Assembly (NCBI RefSeq): GCF_002531725.1
Contig: NZ_NWSQ01000010.1
Coordinates: forward strand, 124,001-188,000
Origin: Rhizobium sp. L43
GTDB taxonomy: Bacteria; Pseudomonadota; Alphaproteobacteria; Rhizobiales; Rhizobiaceae
Reading direction: 5' to 3'
Length of the DNA stretch: 64,000 bases
The translations under genes were made by a program, and so were the position numbers. Of the stretch, positions 16,928-25,285 are shown one piece after another (the stretch's first letter is position 1; each line of letters starts with the position of its first letter). The notes beneath the pieces are model-generated. The model did not search any database. It saw nothing but the letters and a program-made list of their open reading frames with translations, and was not told where the DNA came from.

Positions 16928-17341
16928 TCACTGCTCGCTCGCCCCTGATATCGCGACGATCTTCTGCACCAGATCGGAGATCGCCTCTTCCAAGAGGCGG
17001 TTTTTCCTGTCGTCGCCGAAGTCGGGCACCATCAGCGACAGGTGCCGCAATTTCTCGGATTGGCCGAGGTCCGGCAGCTTTCCGGGATGGGCGGCCTGAT
17101 AGGCTTCGAGAAAGCGCTCTTCTTCGGCGGCGCTGAAATGGCAGACGCGAACGATCGTCGCGAGGTGGCGCGCCGGCAGCGGCGTCGCATAGGTCGGGCT
17201 GGTGATCTGAGTGACGAAGCTGCGGTGTTTGCCAAGCGCCGTCGCCAGGCGCTGGCGCGTGCCCGATGGTCTGTTGTCGATGATCTGCGCCAGAATGGAC
17301 TTGTAGGCGATAATGGCGTCTTCGGTGTCTTCGCGCGCCAT
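16928..17341 (-). CDS. Conserved hypothetical protein of the DHA operon
   Basis: A 137-residue soluble protein from the ATG at 17341, which has GGAGA upstream and begins one base past the EI stop. The segment DNRPSGTRQRLATALGKHRSFVTQITSPTYATPLPARHLATIVRVC reads like a Cro/CI-type helix-turn-helix with an adjacent helix, followed by a charged helical tail. It could be a DNA-binding regulator of the operon or an accessory protein of the kinase. I do not recognise a named family. Its position between EI and dhaK within the operon argues for a DHA-related role. Confidence 0.65.
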   Translation of the reverse strand: MAREDTEDAIIAYKSILAQIIDNRPSGTRQRLATALGKHRSFVTQITSPTYATPLPARHLATIVRVCHFSAAEEERFLEAYQAAHPGKLPDLGQSEKLRHLSLMVPDFGDDRKNRLLEEAISDLVQKIVAISGASEQ

Positions 17342-17342
17342 T

Positions 17343-18920
17343 CTATTCTCCGGCTGCCTTTGTGCCATCGGCATTGAGACCTGTGATGGCCGATCTTATC
17401 GCGGGACGCCGGGCCGGCGCCACGGAAAAATGCCGGAGGCCGGCGGCGAGCAGCCCCGGCAGATAATGCGGGTCGCCGGCCATGTCGCCGCAGATGCTGA
17501 CGGGCTTGCCGGCGGCAAGCTTCACCGCCTGGGAAATCAGCCGGAGCACGGCGGGCGCTGCCTTGCCGGCATCGGCGTCGATGTCGTCGCGGGTAGATGC
17601 GGCAAGATATTGTGTGAGATCGTTGGTCCCGAACGAGAAGAACGCCGCCGACCCGAAGGTATCGAGCATCAGCGCTGCAGCCGGCACCTCCACCATCATG
17701 CCGATCGGCGGCATCCGGTGGGGCAAGGCACGGCGGCCGAGCCTTTCGGCTTCCTCGCGGAACAGCTCACGCATTCTGTCGACTTCCTCGGGAAAGGTCA
17801 CCATCGGCAGCATCACCGACAGCTTGCCGAAGACGGCGGCGCGCAGCAGGGCGCGGGCCTGGACGCGGGCGATTTCCGGCCGGGCAAGCAGCAGCCGGAT
17901 GCCACGCAGGCCCGGGTCGAGTGCCGGCAGATCTTCGAGGCCGGCGAGCGGCTTGTCGCCGCCGATATCGAGCATTCTTATGATTACCGGCCTTTCGCCC
18001 GCCTGTTCCAGCACGCGGCGATAGATCGCCAGCTGCCGTTCCTCGTTGGCGGCATCGGCGAGCGAGGTGACCGAGAATTCCGAGCGCATCAGGCCGACGC
18101 CCACTGTGGCCGGATCGAACGCATCGATCTCGGCGGGATCGTTGATGTTGATGGAGATGAGGATCGGCACGCCATCGGCGGTGCGCAGTTCGCCGCTTTC
18201 GCTTTGCATGCCGCCGGCAGGCGCTTGCGCGGGCGCAAGCGGCGGGATCAGCATACCGCCCGCCTGCAGGATCACCGCACCGGCGTCGCCATCGACGCTG
18301 ACAGGATCGCCCTCTGCGGCCGAAAAGCGGCCTGTGCCGACCACCATCGGCACGGATTTCGCCCGGGCAAGCAGGGCGACGTGGCCGGCGGTGCTGCCCG
18401 CAAACAGCGCGATGCCGCCGCCTTTGGACCAGTCATGGGCGAGAAAGCGGCTCGGCTCCATGTCCTTGCCGATGAAGACCGAGCCGGGCGGGAAATCGGC
18501 GATCGGGGTGCCGGCGAGAGCGCCGAGCACGCGGTTCTTGATGTCGAGAATATCGACGGCGCGCGCCCGCATCTGTTCCTCGTCGGCCGCTTCGAGTTCG
18601 CCGATATAGGCATCGAGGGTGGCGACCCAGGCAAAGACCACGTTCTCATCGGCCTGCATGCGGGCGCCCGTCGCCTCCGCGATCGTCGGATCGCGCAGCA
18701 CCTCGATCTGGAAATCGATGATATCGCGGCTTTCGGCGTCGGCGCCCTCGGCCAGGCGTTCGAGTTCGCCGATCGAGATGTCGATCGCCTTTTCCAGCGC
18801 GCCGAATCCGTCGGCGGTTCTGGGCGCTGCGGCAGCGTCCCGCCGTTCGGCCAAAAAGGCCGGGCCGGATGCGATGCCGGGGGATGCGCTCTTTGCTTTC
18901 AGCCTAAGCGGTTCGGCCAT
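17343..18920 (-). CDS. PTS enzyme I (PEP-protein phosphotransferase) of the DHA system
   Basis: A 525-residue EI. Order: N-terminal domain (SASPGIASGPAF), phospho-histidine region FAGSTAGHVALLARAKSVPMVVG (the usual GGxTSHxAI reads GSTAGHVAL, His kept), and a PEP-binding barrel with LRGIRLLLARPE, FFSFGTNDLTQYL and the Cys of SICGDMAGD. It takes phosphate from PEP and passes it to HPr. The ATG at 18920 has GAGGAAAAG ahead and lies 17 bases inside the HPr gene. It is a little shorter than housekeeping EI, consistent with a dedicated copy. Confidence 0.92.
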   Translation of the reverse strand: MAEPLRLKAKSASPGIASGPAFLAERRDAAAAPRTADGFGALEKAIDISIGELERLAEGADAESRDIIDFQIEVLRDPTIAEATGARMQADENVVFAWVATLDAYIGELEAADEEQMRARAVDILDIKNRVLGALAGTPIADFPPGSVFIGKDMEPSRFLAHDWSKGGGIALFAGSTAGHVALLARAKSVPMVVGTGRFSAAEGDPVSVDGDAGAVILQAGGMLIPPLAPAQAPAGGMQSESGELRTADGVPILISININDPAEIDAFDPATVGVGLMRSEFSVTSLADAANEERQLAIYRRVLEQAGERPVIIRMLDIGGDKPLAGLEDLPALDPGLRGIRLLLARPEIARVQARALLRAAVFGKLSVMLPMVTFPEEVDRMRELFREEAERLGRRALPHRMPPIGMMVEVPAAALMLDTFGSAAFFSFGTNDLTQYLAASTRDDIDADAGKAAPAVLRLISQAVKLAAGKPVSICGDMAGDPHYLPGLLAAGLRHFSVAPARRPAIRSAITGLNADGTKAAGE

Positions 18921-19248
18921 GTTTCTTTTCCTCATCGAAGTTGCGCTCGATGAGTTCCTTCAGCGCGCGGATCGCCTCCTCGGCGAGAATGCCGTCGGCG
19001 CGGATCCGGAGGATCGACCCTTTGCGGATTCTCGCGCCCATGATCTTGATGATGCTCTTGCCGTTCAGCCAGATATCGCTGCCGTTGACGGCGACCTCGA
19101 TCGAACAGGGAAAGGACTTGGCAAGCCGCGTGAAGGTGACGGAGGGGCGGGCATGCAGCCCGACGCCGTGCTTGACTTCCACCTCCGTCTGGCAATTCAC
19201 GTGCAATGGATCGGGCTCCTGTTTTTCAATACGCAATCCGCTCGTCAT
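18904..19248 (-). CDS. HPr-family phosphocarrier of the DHA system
   Basis: A 114-residue protein whose core is HPr: EVKHGVGLHARPSVTFTRLAKSFPCSIEV with the phospho-His in GLHARPS, and later KSIIKIMGARIRKGSILRI where the regulatory-serine helix would be. About 22 extra residues precede the HPr core. The start overlaps the DhaM stop by one base (TGATG). It shuttles phosphate from EI to DhaM. Enterobacterial DhaM carries EIIA, HPr and an EI fragment in one chain; here the parts are separate genes. Confidence 0.9.
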   Translation of the reverse strand: MTSGLRIEKQEPDPLHVNCQTEVEVKHGVGLHARPSVTFTRLAKSFPCSIEVAVNGSDIWLNGKSIIKIMGARIRKGSILRIRADGILAEEAIRALKELIERNFDEEKKHGRTA

Positions 19249-19646
19249 CAGGGGGACAGTTCCTCGGCTGTGGCGACGACCTTGGCCAATGACGCGCCCC
19301 CCGACGCTTCAGCGGCAGCGATAACGGCGCCTTCGACCAGCGGCGCGTTGCAGATGGAGACGAGGCCTGAGCGGGGAAGGCCCAGCATTTCGATCGCCAT
19401 CTCGCTGTTGGTTTCGGCGCCGCCGAGATCGACGAAGACGGCGACGCCGGCATCGGACCAGGCGGCTTCGATCGCCCTCAGGATGCCGCCGGCATCGGTG
19501 CCGAGTTCGCCGTGGACATTGCCGCCCGACCAGGCAAGCGGCACGCAGTCGCCAACCATCTGCCGCACCATGTCGGCGATGCCCCTTGCCACCAGCGGCG
19601 AGTGGGAGACGATCACGATACCCACATTTGCGGTCTTTGCATTCAT
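19248..19646 (-). CDS. dhaM: PTS-dependent DHA kinase phosphotransferase subunit DhaM (EIIA-type)
   Basis: About 132 residues of mannose-type EIIA. The active histidine is in VGIVIVSHSPLVARGIADM. Conserved VFVDLGGAETNSEMAIEML and CNAPLVEGAVIAAAEAS follow. It rephosphorylates ADP bound to DhaL. The ATG at 19646 has AAGGA five bases upstream; an alternative ATG at 19664 would overlap the dhaL stop as ATGA and add six residues. It sits between dhaL and the HPr gene with essentially no spacing. Confidence 0.88.
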   Translation of the reverse strand: MNAKTANVGIVIVSHSPLVARGIADMVRQMVGDCVPLAWSGGNVHGELGTDAGGILRAIEAAWSDAGVAVFVDLGGAETNSEMAIEMLGLPRSGLVSICNAPLVEGAVIAAAEASGGASLAKVVATAEELSP

Positions 19647-19660
19647 GTCGGTCCTTGCAT

Positions 19661-20281
19661 TCATTGGGGGCGATGCTCCCCGAGATAGCGGCAGATCGCC
19701 GTGGTCAGTAGCGCGCAGCTCGACGCGCCGGGATCGACATGGCCGATCGAACGGTCACCGAGATAGGCCGCGCGCCCGCGCATCGCCTTCATCGCGGCGG
19801 TGCGGCTGGCGGAGCGTTCGGCCTTGCGGGCGATGTCGCTGAGTGGTGACTGCTTCGCCAGCGCGGCATGGACGGGATAGAGCACGTCGAGCAGCGTCTT
19901 GTCGCCGGCATGCGCCCGGCCGCGTCTGGCTACGGCGTCGATCGCCTGTTTCAGCACCAGCGAAAAATCAGCCTTCTCCTCGCTTTTGCGAAGCTCGCGG
20001 CCGATCTCCATCAGCAGCGTGCCGTAGAGCGGGCCGGCGGCACCGCCGACATTCATCACCAGCGTCAGGCCGATCTTTTCCACGGCGTCGGGGAAGGGCA
20101 GGCTGGACAGGCTTTCGCCTTCGGCACTCACCGCCTCGCAGCCGCGCCGCATATTGGTTCCGTGATCGCCATCGCCGATGGCGCGATCGAGCGCGCAGAG
20201 ATGATCGGTATTATCAGCGATCGTCGCGCGGCACACCTCGATCAATCCTGCCACCAGCATCGGTTCCGCCTGCACTGCCAT
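19661..20281 (-). CDS. dhaL: Dihydroxyacetone kinase subunit DhaL (ADP-binding)
   Basis: A 206-residue DhaL. The Mg-ADP motif is DRAIGDGDHGTNMRRG near residue 30 (three Asp), followed by LTLVMNVGGAAGPLYGTLL, GDKTLLDVLYP and RGRAAYLGDRSIGHVDPGA. The ATG at 20281 abuts AGGGAGG; a GTG two codons in would have better spacing, so the exact start is open. It accepts phosphate from DhaM and passes it to DHA held by DhaK, whose gene lies four genes downstream in this operon. Confidence 0.92.
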   Translation of the reverse strand: MAVQAEPMLVAGLIEVCRATIADNTDHLCALDRAIGDGDHGTNMRRGCEAVSAEGESLSSLPFPDAVEKIGLTLVMNVGGAAGPLYGTLLMEIGRELRKSEEKADFSLVLKQAIDAVARRGRAHAGDKTLLDVLYPVHAALAKQSPLSDIARKAERSASRTAAMKAMRGRAAYLGDRSIGHVDPGASSCALLTTAICRYLGEHRPQ

Positions 20282-20327
20282 CCTCCCTTTCGCCGCGTCT
20301 CCCGCGCGGCTCTCAACTTTACGCCGG

Positions 20328-21968
20328 TCAGGCGAGGCTTGCCGCCACGCCGAACGCGCCGGCAACCGCGACCGCACCGGGATCGGCGACGCCCGCCAGA
20401 TCCCTTTCACCGACATAGGAGGCGCGCCCGGCTTTCGCCTTGGTCATCGCCTTCGTCGACTCCGCGCCTGCTGCCGCAGCCTTGGCCGCCGCGGCGACAT
20501 CGCCGGATGCCAGCGCCTGCAAGGCAGGCGACAGCGCATCGACCATCGTCCGGTCGCCGACTGCGGCTCCGCCATAGAACGTCATCCTGTCGAGCCCGGC
20601 AAGAAGGGCTGCAGATATATCGGCTTTGTCGGCCATCGCCTTGGCCGCCGCGGTGAAGAAGATCGACAGCAGCACGCCGCTCGATCCGCCCATGCTGGTG
20701 CCGAGGATATCACCGAGCGAGGCAAGCGTTGCCGCCGGCCGGTCGAGCGGCAGCATGTCCAGGCGGGCCAGCACGCTGCGGGCGCCCGTCGCCACCGTCG
20801 AGCCGGTATCGCCGTCGCCGACACGGCCGTCCAGCCGGTTGAGTTCGCTTTCCTGCGCGATCAGATGCTCGCAGAGCGCCGTGATCAGGCGGCGGTTGCG
20901 GCTGTTCTCCCCGGCCACGGCCGTGCCGTTCAATCCAGCCGCTGTTCTCGGTGCGGCGATGATGTGGATCTCGTGGCGTTCGACCGCCGGCATCCAGGCA
21001 TGCGGCTCGACCGCCGCCGTCAGCGCCGCCTCGCGAGCGTCGTCCAGCCGGATCAGCGACAGCGAGAAGCCGTTCATGTTGAGCGCGGTCATCATCGGCG
21101 CCGGGCCGATGATCAGGCGGATGCGGCGGCCAAGCGGCGAGGACAGCACGGCATTGGCAATCACGGTCATTTCGAGCGGCGGCACGGCGCCGAGATTGTT
21201 GATGAGAAGCGCATGGCTTCCGCCGTCGCGCAGCGTTGGCGACAGGCGCGCCACCATGGTGGCGATGATATCGGCGACCGGCTGCAGCGTGATCCGCTCG
21301 ACGCCCGGCTCGCCATGGATGCCGAGGCCGAGTTCGCCTTCATCAGCGCCGAGGCGGTCCTCATGCGCCTGGCCGGGCACGCTGCAGGTGGAGAGAGACA
21401 TGCCGAGCGAGACGATGTCGCCGGCAGCCGCGGCGGCATGGGCTGCGACCGTCTTCAGATCCTCGCCTCTTTCGGCGTGATATCCAGCGATCTTGTGGAC
21501 GAACAGCGTGCCGGCGACGCCGCGCGGCTGGTTGATGCCGGGGATGGCGATGTCGTCGGCGACGATGACCATTTCGACGTCGAAGCCTTCGGCGCGCGCC
21601 TTTTCGGCGGCAAGGCCAAAATTCAGGCGATCGCCGGTATAGTTCTTGACGATCAGCAGGGCGCCCTTCGGGCCCGCAACCGCACGGATCGCCGTCAGCA
21701 CCGCATCGACGCTCGGCGAGGCGAAGATTTCGCCGGAGACGGCCGCCGTCAGCATGCCCTTACCGACGAATCCGGCATGGGAAGGCTCATGGCCGGCACC
21801 TCCGCCCGAGATGATCGCCACCTCAGACTTGTCCCAGTCCGCGCGCAGGATCACCTTGATGTCGGGAAAGCTGTCAAGGCGGGCGAGACGACCGTCGGCG
21901 CTCGTCAGAAGCAGACCGTCCAGAGCTTCGGTAACGATGGTTTCCCTGCGGTTGAAAAAGTGTTTCAT
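20328..21968 (-). CDS. ATP-dependent dihydroxyacetone kinase (DhaK-DhaL fusion)
   Basis: A 546-residue single-chain DAK. Residues 1-330 are DhaK-like (AIISGGGAGHEPSHAGFVGKGML; DHA-binding His in GLGIHGEPGVER). Residues 350-546 are DhaL-like with RVGDGDTGSTVATGA, TSMGGSSGVLLSIFF and GRASYVGERDLAGVADPGA. Single-chain kinases of this type use ATP directly rather than PEP through the PTS. It lies just ahead of the complete PTS-type set in the same operon, so two phosphoryl donors could serve one imported substrate. Related kinases can also act on other trioses or sugars. Confidence 0.9.
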   Translation of the reverse strand: MKHFFNRRETIVTEALDGLLLTSADGRLARLDSFPDIKVILRADWDKSEVAIISGGGAGHEPSHAGFVGKGMLTAAVSGEIFASPSVDAVLTAIRAVAGPKGALLIVKNYTGDRLNFGLAAEKARAEGFDVEMVIVADDIAIPGINQPRGVAGTLFVHKIAGYHAERGEDLKTVAAHAAAAAGDIVSLGMSLSTCSVPGQAHEDRLGADEGELGLGIHGEPGVERITLQPVADIIATMVARLSPTLRDGGSHALLINNLGAVPPLEMTVIANAVLSSPLGRRIRLIIGPAPMMTALNMNGFSLSLIRLDDAREAALTAAVEPHAWMPAVERHEIHIIAAPRTAAGLNGTAVAGENSRNRRLITALCEHLIAQESELNRLDGRVGDGDTGSTVATGARSVLARLDMLPLDRPAATLASLGDILGTSMGGSSGVLLSIFFTAAAKAMADKADISAALLAGLDRMTFYGGAAVGDRTMVDALSPALQALASGDVAAAAKAAAAGAESTKAMTKAKAGRASYVGERDLAGVADPGAVAVAGAFGVAASLA

Positions 21969-22021
21969 CGATTGAGACCCGTCTGTTTGTTTTTCATGCC
22001 GTCGTCATGTGTGTTTGCCGG

Positions 22022-23029
22022 TCAGGACAAGCGCTGTCCAGCCGCATCGAAATAAAGCGGATCGCGCAGCGTCAGGCTGATCCGGTCGCCCGGCGCGATC
22101 GCCAGATATGGATCTGCAAGTGTGACGAGCTTGTGATTGCCGGCTCTGATGTGCAGATGGTTCTGGTCGCCGAGATGCTCGATCCAGTCGATTTCGGCAT
22201 TGGCATCCCGGCCGACGACGATATCGAGATGTTCGGTGCGGGCGCCGACCGTTTTCGTGCCGGCCGGCGGCTGGCCGCCTGGGAGAAGGTCCGCCGGCAG
22301 AAGGTTGATGTGCGGCTGGCCGAGTCGGGCGGCGACGTGCAGGTTGGCGGGATTGCCGTAGATTTCGCGCGGCGTTCCCACCTGCATCAGCCGGCCTTCG
22401 GCGACGATGCCGATGCGGTCGGCCATGGTCATGGCTTCCACCTGGTCGTGGGTGACATAGAGCAGCGTCGAGCCCAGCTCTTTCTGGATGCGCTTCAGTT
22501 CCAGGCGCAGTTCGGCGCGCAGCTTTGCGTCGAGCGAGGACAGCGGCTCGTCCATCAGGTAGATCGCCGGGCGGCGCACCAGTGCGCGGCCGATGGCGAC
22601 ACGCTGCATCTCGCCGCCGGAAAGCCTGGTCGAACGGTTCTCCAGCTTGTGGTCGATCCGGACCATGCGCGCGACCTCGCGCACGCGGCGGTCGATCTCC
22701 TCGGCGCTCAGCTTGCGAACCGGCGCCTTCAGCGGGAAGGCGAGGTTCTCGTAAACGGTCATGTGCGGATAGAGCGAATATTGCTGGAAGACGAAGGCGA
22801 CGTCGCGTTCGGCGGGCGCCTCGGCTGCGACATTGCGGCCGCCGATCTCGATGCGGCCGCTATCCGGCCTTTCCAAGCCGGCAATCAGCCGCAGCGTCGT
22901 GGTCTTGCCGGCGCCTGTGGGGCCGAGCAGCACGACGAATTCGCCGTCGCGGATCGACAGATCGAGATCAGCAAGAGCCTGGGTGTCGCCGAAGCGCTTG
23001 GCGAGGTTCCTGAGGACGACATCAGCCAT
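22022..23029 (-). CDS. ABC importer ATPase (UgpC/MalK type), second copy
   Basis: A 335-residue ATPase. Walker A is GPTGAGKTT near residue 37, the signature LSGGEMQRVAIGRALVRRP, Walker B YLMDEPLSSLD and the switch H in YVTHDQ. The C-terminal 100 residues are a TOBE-like regulatory domain as in sugar importers. It overlaps the preceding ATPase gene by eight bases. Two different ATPases point to a heterodimeric importer, as in the rhizobial glycerol system GlpST. The downstream DHA kinases suggest that the substrate is a C3 or related polyol. Confidence 0.9.
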   Translation of the reverse strand: MADVVLRNLAKRFGDTQALADLDLSIRDGEFVVLLGPTGAGKTTTLRLIAGLERPDSGRIEIGGRNVAAEAPAERDVAFVFQQYSLYPHMTVYENLAFPLKAPVRKLSAEEIDRRVREVARMVRIDHKLENRSTRLSGGEMQRVAIGRALVRRPAIYLMDEPLSSLDAKLRAELRLELKRIQKELGSTLLYVTHDQVEAMTMADRIGIVAEGRLMQVGTPREIYGNPANLHVAARLGQPHINLLPADLLPGGQPPAGTKTVGARTEHLDIVVGRDANAEIDWIEHLGDQNHLHIRAGNHKLVTLADPYLAIAPGDRISLTLRDPLYFDAAGQRLS

Positions 23030-24119
23030 GCCGGATCTCCTGATAAAGCTGGGATGGCACCGCGCGGCCGGAGGTGCAGTCGAAGAGCGCGAGTTTCGCC
23101 GGGTTGAATTCCAGGCCGACGGTCTCGCCGATCCGGAAGCTGCGATTGGCGGGGACGCGGGCCTTGATCAAGCCGCCCTGGGTTTCCACGGCGACGACTT
23201 GGTTGGTGCCAAGATATTCGCTGCCGTAGACGGCGCCGCGAAGGGGCGATGCGTCGCTGAAGCGGATATGCTCCGGCCGTACGCCGAGCGCCAGCTCGCT
23301 TTCGGCCATATCCTGATGGATTTCGGGAACGGCAACATCGACGCCGTCGAGCAGGATGGAGCGGTCGCCGCTTTTCAGGCCCGAGGTGAAGCGCATGAAA
23401 TTCATCGGCGGCGAGCCGATGAAGTCGGCGACATACATGGTCGCCGGCTTGGCATAGATCTCCTGCGGCGTGCCGAACTGCTCGATGACGCCATGGTTCA
23501 TGACGGCGATCTTGTCGGCCATCGCCATCGCCTCGTGCTGGTCGTGGGTGACGTAGACGGTGGTCGCATGGATGCGATTGTGCAGTTCGCGCAGTTCGTG
23601 GACCATGACCTCGCGGAACTCGGCGTCGAGCGTGCCGAGCGGCTCGTCCATCAGGAAGCATTTCGGCCGCCTGACGATGGCGCGGCCGAGCGCCACACGC
23701 TGCCGATCGCCGCCGGCAAGGCCGGAGACCGAGCGGTTGAGAATATGATCGATCTGCAGCAGCCGGGCTGTCTCTTCCACGCGCTGACGGATTTCGGCCT
23801 TGGGCATGCCCTGCGACAGCAAGGGGAAGCCGATATTTTTGCGCACATTCATATGCGGATAGAGTGCGAAGAGCTGGAAGACGAAGGCGATGTCGCGGGC
23901 GCTGGCGCGGTTGAAGGTGACGTCCTCGCCATCGAGATAAATCTTGCCGCTGCTGGGCAACTCGAGGCCGGCGATCATGCGAAGCGTCGTCGTCTTGCCG
24001 CAGCCGGATGGACCGAGCAGCGCCAGGAACTCGCCGTCATGGACGGTGAAGCTCGAATCCTGAACGGCGACGAAGCTGCCGAATTCCTTGCGAAGATTTT
24101 CAATCCGGATATCGGCCAT
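23022..24119 (-). CDS. ABC importer ATPase (UgpC/MalK type), first copy
   Basis: A 365-residue ATPase with Walker A GPSGCGKTT, Walker B FLMDEPLGTLD and YVTHDQHEAMAMAD. The signature reads LAGGDRQRVALGRAIVRRP instead of LSGGQ, a mild deviation also seen in some paired importers. A TOBE-like C-terminal domain contains LALGVRPEHI. It pairs with the next gene to form the ATPase dimer. It lies three bases after the small membrane protein gene. Confidence 0.9.
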   Translation of the reverse strand: MADIRIENLRKEFGSFVAVQDSSFTVHDGEFLALLGPSGCGKTTTLRMIAGLELPSSGKIYLDGEDVTFNRASARDIAFVFQLFALYPHMNVRKNIGFPLLSQGMPKAEIRQRVEETARLLQIDHILNRSVSGLAGGDRQRVALGRAIVRRPKCFLMDEPLGTLDAEFREVMVHELRELHNRIHATTVYVTHDQHEAMAMADKIAVMNHGVIEQFGTPQEIYAKPATMYVADFIGSPPMNFMRFTSGLKSGDRSILLDGVDVAVPEIHQDMAESELALGVRPEHIRFSDASPLRGAVYGSEYLGTNQVVAVETQGGLIKARVPANRSFRIGETVGLEFNPAKLALFDCTSGRAVPSQLYQEIRHG

Positions 24120-24122
24120 GGC

Positions 24123-24335
24123 TCACTCCGGGAATTTCGAAACGATGATGAACATGACGGTGCCTGCAAGCAGGGTGACCAGCGAATAAGTGTAGAGCAC
24201 TAGCAGGAACGGCTGGAACAGCATCAGGAAACCGAGCCCGATCAACACGGTGGCGATGGCCTCCATCGGGCCGCGCCGCAGGAAGAACGGCCGCTTCGGG
24301 CGGGCAGGAGTGCGTGTTTCGATCAAATGGCTCAT
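24123..24335 (-). CDS. Small membrane protein of the ABC operon
   Basis: A 70-residue protein with a basic N-terminus (RTPARPKRPFFLRRG) and two hydrophobic helices (AIATVLIGLGFLMLFQPFLLV and SLVTLLAGTVMFIIV). Its ATG overlaps the stop of the upstream permease as ATGA and it ends three bases before the ATPase, so it is an integral part of the operon. A small extra membrane protein also occurs in the rhizobial glycerol importer (GlpU), but I cannot confirm homology. It may stabilise the permease. Confidence 0.7.
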   Translation of the reverse strand: MSHLIETRTPARPKRPFFLRRGPMEAIATVLIGLGFLMLFQPFLLVLYTYSLVTLLAGTVMFIIVSKFPE

Positions 24336-25285
24336 TTGCGGACGGCTCCGAAAGTGATGCCGCGCAGCAGCTGCTTGCGCAGGAGAATGGTGAAGACGAG
24401 GATCGGGATCAGGAAGATCGTCGTGCCGGCAGCAACGGCCGGCCAGTCCTGCCCGCCTTCGCCGATGATCGTGGGGATGAAGGGTGGCGCGGTCTGCGCC
24501 TCGCCCGAGGTCAGCAGGGCGGCGAAGGCATATTCGTTCCAGGCAAAGATCAGGCAGAAGATCGCGGTCGCGGCAATGCCGGTGGTTGCCTGCGGCAGCA
24601 CGACCTTACGGAAGGCTTGCAGCCGGGTATAGCCGTCGATCATCGCCGCTTCCTCGTATTCGCGCGGGATCTCGTCGATGAAGCCCTTGAGCAGCCAGAC
24701 GGCGAGCGAGACGTTGACGGCGGTGTAGAGCAGGATCATGCCCAAGGCCGTGTCCGACAGGCCGAGTTCGCGATACATCAGGTAGATCGGGATGGCGACG
24801 GCGATCGGCGGCATCATGCGCGTCGACAGGATGAAGAACAGCAGGTCGTCGGCGAGCGGCACCTTGAAGCGGGAAAAGCCATAGGCGGCAAGTGTGCCGA
24901 GGAAGACCGCGAGGAAGGTGGAGCCGAAGGCGATGACAAGCGAATTGACGAAGCGCGGCACGAAGTTCGACGGCCCTGCGATCACCATGTTGCGCTTGCG
25001 CGTCACCTCATCGCAGGTGCCGACCGGCGCCGGCAGCGAGGCGATATAATCCGGCGTCTGCCGGGTGCGCGTCGTGAACAGGTTGCAATAACCTTCGAGC
25101 GACGGCGTGAAGACGATCTTGGGGGGATAGCTGATCGAATCCGGCGGCGACTTGATGCTGGTCAGGAAGATCCAGACGAGCGGGATGAGGGTGATCAGCG
25201 CATAGAGCACGACGATCGTGCCGGCGATGCGCTTGCTGTTGAGGCTCGGTTCGACGACCGAATGGGCTGAGTTGGCGGCGCTCAT
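24332..25285 (-). CDS. ABC importer permease, MalG type
   Basis: A 317-residue permease with six membrane helices. The EAA loop that contacts the ATPase is EYEEAAMIDGYTRLQAFRKVVLPQA near residue 220. A long periplasmic insert (residues about 55-105, with YIASLPAPVGTCDEVTRK) follows the first helix. The ATG at 25285 overlaps the previous permease stop as ATGA. It forms the channel together with the partner at 25282. Confidence 0.92.
   Translation of the reverse strand: MSAANSAHSVVEPSLNSKRIAGTIVVLYALITLIPLVWIFLTSIKSPPDSISYPPKIVFTPSLEGYCNLFTTRTRQTPDYIASLPAPVGTCDEVTRKRNMVIAGPSNFVPRFVNSLVIAFGSTFLAVFLGTLAAYGFSRFKVPLADDLLFFILSTRMMPPIAVAIPIYLMYRELGLSDTALGMILLYTAVNVSLAVWLLKGFIDEIPREYEEAAMIDGYTRLQAFRKVVLPQATTGIAATAIFCLIFAWNEYAFAALLTSGEAQTAPPFIPTIIGEGGQDWPAVAAGTTIFLIPILVFTILLRKQLLRGITFGAVRK

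Noticed and set aside
17313..18953. 546-codon plus-strand frame opposite the EI gene.
   Set aside because: The His/Arg/Asp-rich translation is typical of antisense to EI, which has all its motifs on the minus strand.
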